DNA from: Acidimicrobiaceae bacterium
GTDB lineage: Bacteria > Actinomycetota > Acidimicrobiia > Acidimicrobiales > RAAP-2
Length of the DNA: 6,861 nt
Assembly (NCBI GenBank): GCA_003152555.1
Contig: PMAL01000050.1
Location: 1 to 6,861 of the forward strand
Direction of reading: 5' to 3'
Below the pieces are notes generated by a model. It was given only the letters and a program-made list of their open reading frames with translations. It ran no database searches and was not told the DNA's origin. Each line of letters starts with the position of its first letter. Positions within the stretch are counted from its first letter, which is position 1. A program made the position numbers and the translations under genes. Positions 4,489 to 6,861 of the stretch are shown here, one piece after another.

Positions 4489-5565
4489 TCAGTTAACAGT
4501 TCGAAGCCACGAAGAATACTTTTCTAATTCTTCGGTGACGACTAACTCGACACAACCAAAGACATCAGTCATTGCGGTTCGTTGATCGAATCGATCAACG
4601 AGACTCACGAGATTCGCCCGAGGATATCGTGATCTGAACTCTTGGGCGGCCACCATTTCAATTGACCCGCACACCACGAGTAACGCTGTGTCGCCACTCA
4701 GCAGTGCGGCAATTCCACCCGTCACTTTGCCATCCAAGCTTCCATGATCAAGACGGCCTTCACCCGTGATTACGAGTGACGATCGCTCAATTCGTTGCTC
4801 GAGATTCACCGATCGAACTACTGCGTCGAGACCACTCGTCAGTTCAGCGCCCAGCGCCGCCAAGCCCCCTGGGATTCCACCCGACGCGCCCGAGCGTTCG
4901 AGCATTTCGACGTCCACACCCTGTTCGACGACATAGAGCGAACGCGCTTCGTCAACACGTTGCTTAATGATTTTCAAGTCATCCGGGCTCACGCCTTTTT
5001 GTCCGGCGTACCGAATTAATTCTGAAAACCGAGCGATGACGTCCGTCGCGGCCGTCACCGCGACGGGAAGTCCACCGGCATCACGCAGTACCTGATAGCA
5101 ACCAAGACCACCATCCGAGGTCGCCGAGCCTCCACATCCGATCAGAATGCTCGAGACCCCAAGCTGCGCTGCGGCCAAGATCAGGTGTCCGACTCCAGCA
5201 CTCGACGCTTCGATGGCTTGCGCACTCGTGGGCTCGATCAAGTGACTCCGCCCGACGACCTCGGAGACTTCGAGAAACGCCAACGTGCCCCCCGGTGAGT
5301 TTCCCAAGGTAATTGGCGCAGCGACCACTGTGCCCAAGGGACCCGGTACATCAACAACTACTACGTCACCCACAAAAGATTCGCGGAAACCTTCGCCGCC
5401 ATCGGACATTGGTTGCACGTCCACCGTCGTATTGATGCGCGCCACAATCTTGGCGACGGAGTCACAGAGTTGACGAGCTGTCGCGGTGCCGCGAAATTTA
5501 TCCATCGATACCAGCACCTGGCTCAAGAATGTCGGCATTTCCGGACGCTCAATTGGTTTGGACAC
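4489..5565 (-). CDS. Glycerate 2-kinase family protein (GlxK/GarK type)
   Basis: The 358-residue protein belongs to the bacterial glycerate kinase family that phosphorylates D-glycerate to 2-phosphoglycerate, feeding lower glycolysis from glyoxylate, serine or sugar-acid breakdown. Motifs in order are SMDKFRGTATA (20-30; family 'DsFKGsl.a'), PMSDGGEGF (52-60), IGCGGSATSDGGLG (142-155), SGASGGIPGGLAALGAEL (225-242) and VITGEGRLDHGSLDGKV (265-281). GTG 5565 is chosen because GGAGG lies four bases upstream; GTG 5613 and ATG 5538 have poorer sites. One region is unusual. Between residues 155 and 195 the family normally has about 20 more residues and a '(C/T)DV.NPL.GP.GA' motif; here only AATDV survives (172-176), and NPL and GP are missing before GQKGVSPDD (188-196). 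Activity or substrate may therefore differ. The gene ends with UGA, and the FAH-family gene follows, suggesting a shared catabolic unit. Confidence 0.88.
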   Translation of the reverse strand: MSKPIERPEMPTFLSQVLVSMDKFRGTATARQLCDSVAKIVARINTTVDVQPMSDGGEGFRESFVGDVVVVDVPGPLGTVVAAPITLGNSPGGTLAFLEVSEVVGRSHLIEPTSAQAIEASSAGVGHLILAAAQLGVSSILIGCGGSATSDGGLGCYQVLRDAGGLPVAVTAATDVIARFSELIRYAGQKGVSPDDLKIIKQRVDEARSLYVVEQGVDVEMLERSGASGGIPGGLAALGAELTSGLDAVVRSVNLEQRIERSSLVITGEGRLDHGSLDGKVTGGIAALLSGDTALLVVCGSIEMVAAQEFRSRYPRANLVSLVDRFDQRTAMTDVFGCVELVVTEELEKYSSWLRTVN

Positions 5566-5813
5566 GCAGCCTCCGCGATTCGACGTGAGGAAAAGATTAG
5601 TGGACGAGGCCACGTACTTCCGTGCGACGGATCCGGTATCGACTATGTGGCGAGGCCTTGAGCAGACCTACGTGTTGAGGATGTTTTCGCTGTCAGACTC
5701 AATCATTCGTGCAACGAGAAAATTATTGCCCTGACTACACTTCATCGGGTTTCATCGATTGGAGCGTCTGTCTTGCCGTAACAATTGCGAGCGATTCGTA
5801 CTAGGTTTCGCAC
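5566..5813. other. 248-bp divergent gap between glycerate kinase and the surface protein gene
   Basis: The gap must hold the promoters of two divergent genes, but I find no convincing -35/-10 pair for either. The only repeat seen is TTCATCG at 5741-5747 and again at 5751-5757, ten bases apart, about one helical turn. This could be a binding site but may be chance. Short frames here have no ribosome sites. Confidence 0.4.
5570..5574 (-). promoter_or_regulatory. Ribosome binding site deciding the glycerate kinase start
   Basis: On the minus strand GGAGG is followed by CTGC and GTG (5565). This four-base spacing and full five-base match outweigh the candidate sites before GTG 5613 (GGAAG) and ATG 5538 (GGAA). 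Confidence 0.65.
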
Positions 5814-6861
5814 ATGACTTTTTGGGAATCTCGGACCAAGATTGCCTCGTGGCTCGGTGCCGTTTTCCTAATTCTTTCGACCATATTGGTCATAACGCCT
5901 TCCATTGCCAGTGCAGCAACCATCACGCAAACACCGCCGACAGATAACTCCACCACTACGACCGCATCAACATCCTTCACTGATCAGCTTGAGCCGACAA
6001 TCGATCCCAACGATATTGTGCCTACTTCCGTCACCTATGCAACGGTGACCACGAATCCCAATTTGAGCGTGTCATCGACGGGCGCCGTGAGCACCTCCGG
6101 TATTCTCGCGGCGAACTCCTATACGGATTCGGGTACCGATGTCAACTCCTTAGGCGACTCCGGAAATTGGTCATACACACTGACAGTGACGAATCCGTCG
6201 GGTGGCCCGCCACCGCCATCCAATACAACGCTTGTGCAAACTTCGCCCACCACTGGCACCGCTACCACTGGCAACTCATCCGCGTACACCGGTTCCCTCG
6301 CGGTCAGTTTCGCCACCGGCGCCGTGACGTACCTCACAGTAACTTCAAGTCCAGCATTGAGCGTGACTGCCCAAGGCAACATCACCGCGTCTGGTCCACT
6401 CGTGACGGGCACCTACACCGTGTCGGGCAGTGACAGCGACTCCCAGGGCGACACCGGCACGTGGGTCTTTTCACTCACCGTCAACGCCTCAATAACCGTG
6501 ACGTACGGAGCCAACGGCGGTACGGGTTCGATGCCGCCAGAAACCAAAGCCTCGCCGACCGCCCTCACTCCAAATGAGTTCACGTGGTCTAAGCACGTGT
6601 TCGATCAATGGAACACCGCCGCCGATGGATCGGGCACGAGTTTTGCCAACGGCGCCGTATACCCGTTCACTAAGTCGACCACCCTGTACGCCCAATGGAC
6701 GGCAACGACGCACGTCGACCCAAAGCGGACCGTGACCTTTGACGCCAACGGCGGTACCGGATCAATGAGTCCCGAAACCAAGAATGCGCTGGCATCGCTC
6801 ACGCCCAATAATTTCACACGCACGGAATTCAAATTTGTCAATTGGAATACCGCGGCCAACG
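5814..6861 (+). CDS. Large secreted repeat protein, cadherin-like modules plus InlB B-repeats (N-terminal part)
   Basis: ATG 5814 opens a frame that is still open at the window end (349 residues seen); an in-frame TAG at 5802-5804 prevents a longer start. Residues 1-34 are a signal peptide: basic N-region, hydrophobic core AVFLILSTILVIT (16-28) and cleavage expected after ASA (32-34). A Thr-rich linker follows. Two homologous modules come next, about 44-126 and 140-224, sharing 'VTY.TVT..P.LSV' at their centre and 'GD(S/T)G.W.(Y/F)(T/S)LTV' at their end, separated by a GGPPPPS hinge (130-136). This suggests tandem cadherin-like beta sandwiches. Then come InlB-type B-repeats (Flg_new/Listeria-Bacteroides repeats) at 228-295 (YGANGGTGSM, FDQWNTAADGSG, LYAQWTA) and from 306 on (FDANGGTGSM, FVNWNTAAN), with a 78-residue period. 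Such proteins are displayed on the cell surface and may serve adhesion. No cell-wall anchor is visible because the C-terminus is missing. Confidence 0.88.
   Translation, partial: MTFWESRTKIASWLGAVFLILSTILVITPSIASAATITQTPPTDNSTTTTASTSFTDQLEPTIDPNDIVPTSVTYATVTTNPNLSVSSTGAVSTSGILAANSYTDSGTDVNSLGDSGNWSYTLTVTNPSGGPPPPSNTTLVQTSPTTGTATTGNSSAYTGSLAVSFATGAVTYLTVTSSPALSVTAQGNITASGPLVTGTYTVSGSDSDSQGDTGTWVFSLTVNASITVTYGANGGTGSMPPETKASPTALTPNEFTWSKHVFDQWNTAADGSGTSFANGAVYPFTKSTTLYAQWTATTHVDPKRTVTFDANGGTGSMSPETKNALASLTPNNFTRTEFKFVNWNTAAN
6510..6757 (+). repeat. Tandem InlB-type repeat units in the surface protein gene
   Basis: GCCAACGGCGGTAC occurs identically at 6510-6523 and 6744-6757, exactly 234 bp (78 codons) apart, within longer similar DNA encoding the NGGTGSM and WNTAA motifs. 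The DNA identity suggests recent duplication of the unit. Further copies are likely beyond the window end. Confidence 0.75.

Noticed and set aside
5563..5613. Longer glycerate kinase start at GTG 5613
   Set aside because: The extra residues do not resemble the family and the GGAAG site is too near the codon; GTG 5565 has GGAGG at proper spacing.

Overview
The window looks like a piece of an actinobacterial chromosome. No marker gene is present, so this rests on protein style: the glycerate kinase and fumarylacetoacetate-hydrolase proteins, GTG starts behind good Shine-Dalgarno sites, and a secreted Thr/Ser-rich repeat protein of a kind I associate with Acidimicrobiia-like lineages. The lineage call is inference. 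The left 2.2 kb looks accessory. It holds a transposase tail, a toxin-antitoxin-like pair and unknown membrane proteins. The right part carries ordinary metabolic and surface genes. The SRAP gene (2297-3004) looks visibly richer in G+C than the Panacea-type gene, but I did not compute values.

Layout. At 1-153 (+) is the C-terminal end of an IS1595/ISXO2-type transposase. One base beyond its stop lies the stop of a convergent two-gene minus-strand unit: a Panacea (SocA-like, DUF4065) protein at 381-875, overlapping by 8 bp a 77-residue protein of unknown function at 155-388. A 39-residue, very acidic protein (946-1065, +) is divergent from it. These may be passenger genes of the transposon and may form a toxin-antitoxin module. 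Next comes a minus-strand pair of unknown membrane proteins: a 227-residue two-helix protein (1499-2182) and a 58-residue single-helix protein (1247-1423). The shorter frame continues past an in-frame UGA into a perfect coiled-coil heptad pattern ending at 1097.

At 2297-3004 (+) is a complete SRAP (HMCES/YedK-type) protein that protects abasic sites in single-stranded DNA, with a 9-bp perfect dyad upstream. The 531 bp after it carry no convincing protein gene. They do carry dense, nested inverted repeats, including a composite long-range helix, two GCAA-loop hairpins, and G-U pairs that work only on the minus strand. With a promoter-like element at 3350-3378, this suggests an unassigned structured RNA of about 330 nt transcribed leftward. 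It is the most interesting signal in the window.

To the right, two minus-strand catabolic genes follow each other: a glycerate 2-kinase (4489-5565), then an FAH-family hydrolase/lyase (3536-4384) of the type annotated as 2,4-diketo-3-deoxy-L-fuconate hydrolase or ureidoglycolate lyase. Together they would fit sugar-acid or glyoxylate/glycerate breakdown. From 5814 a large secreted protein starts on the plus strand and runs off the window. It has a signal peptide, two tandem cadherin-like modules and at least two InlB-type B-repeats.
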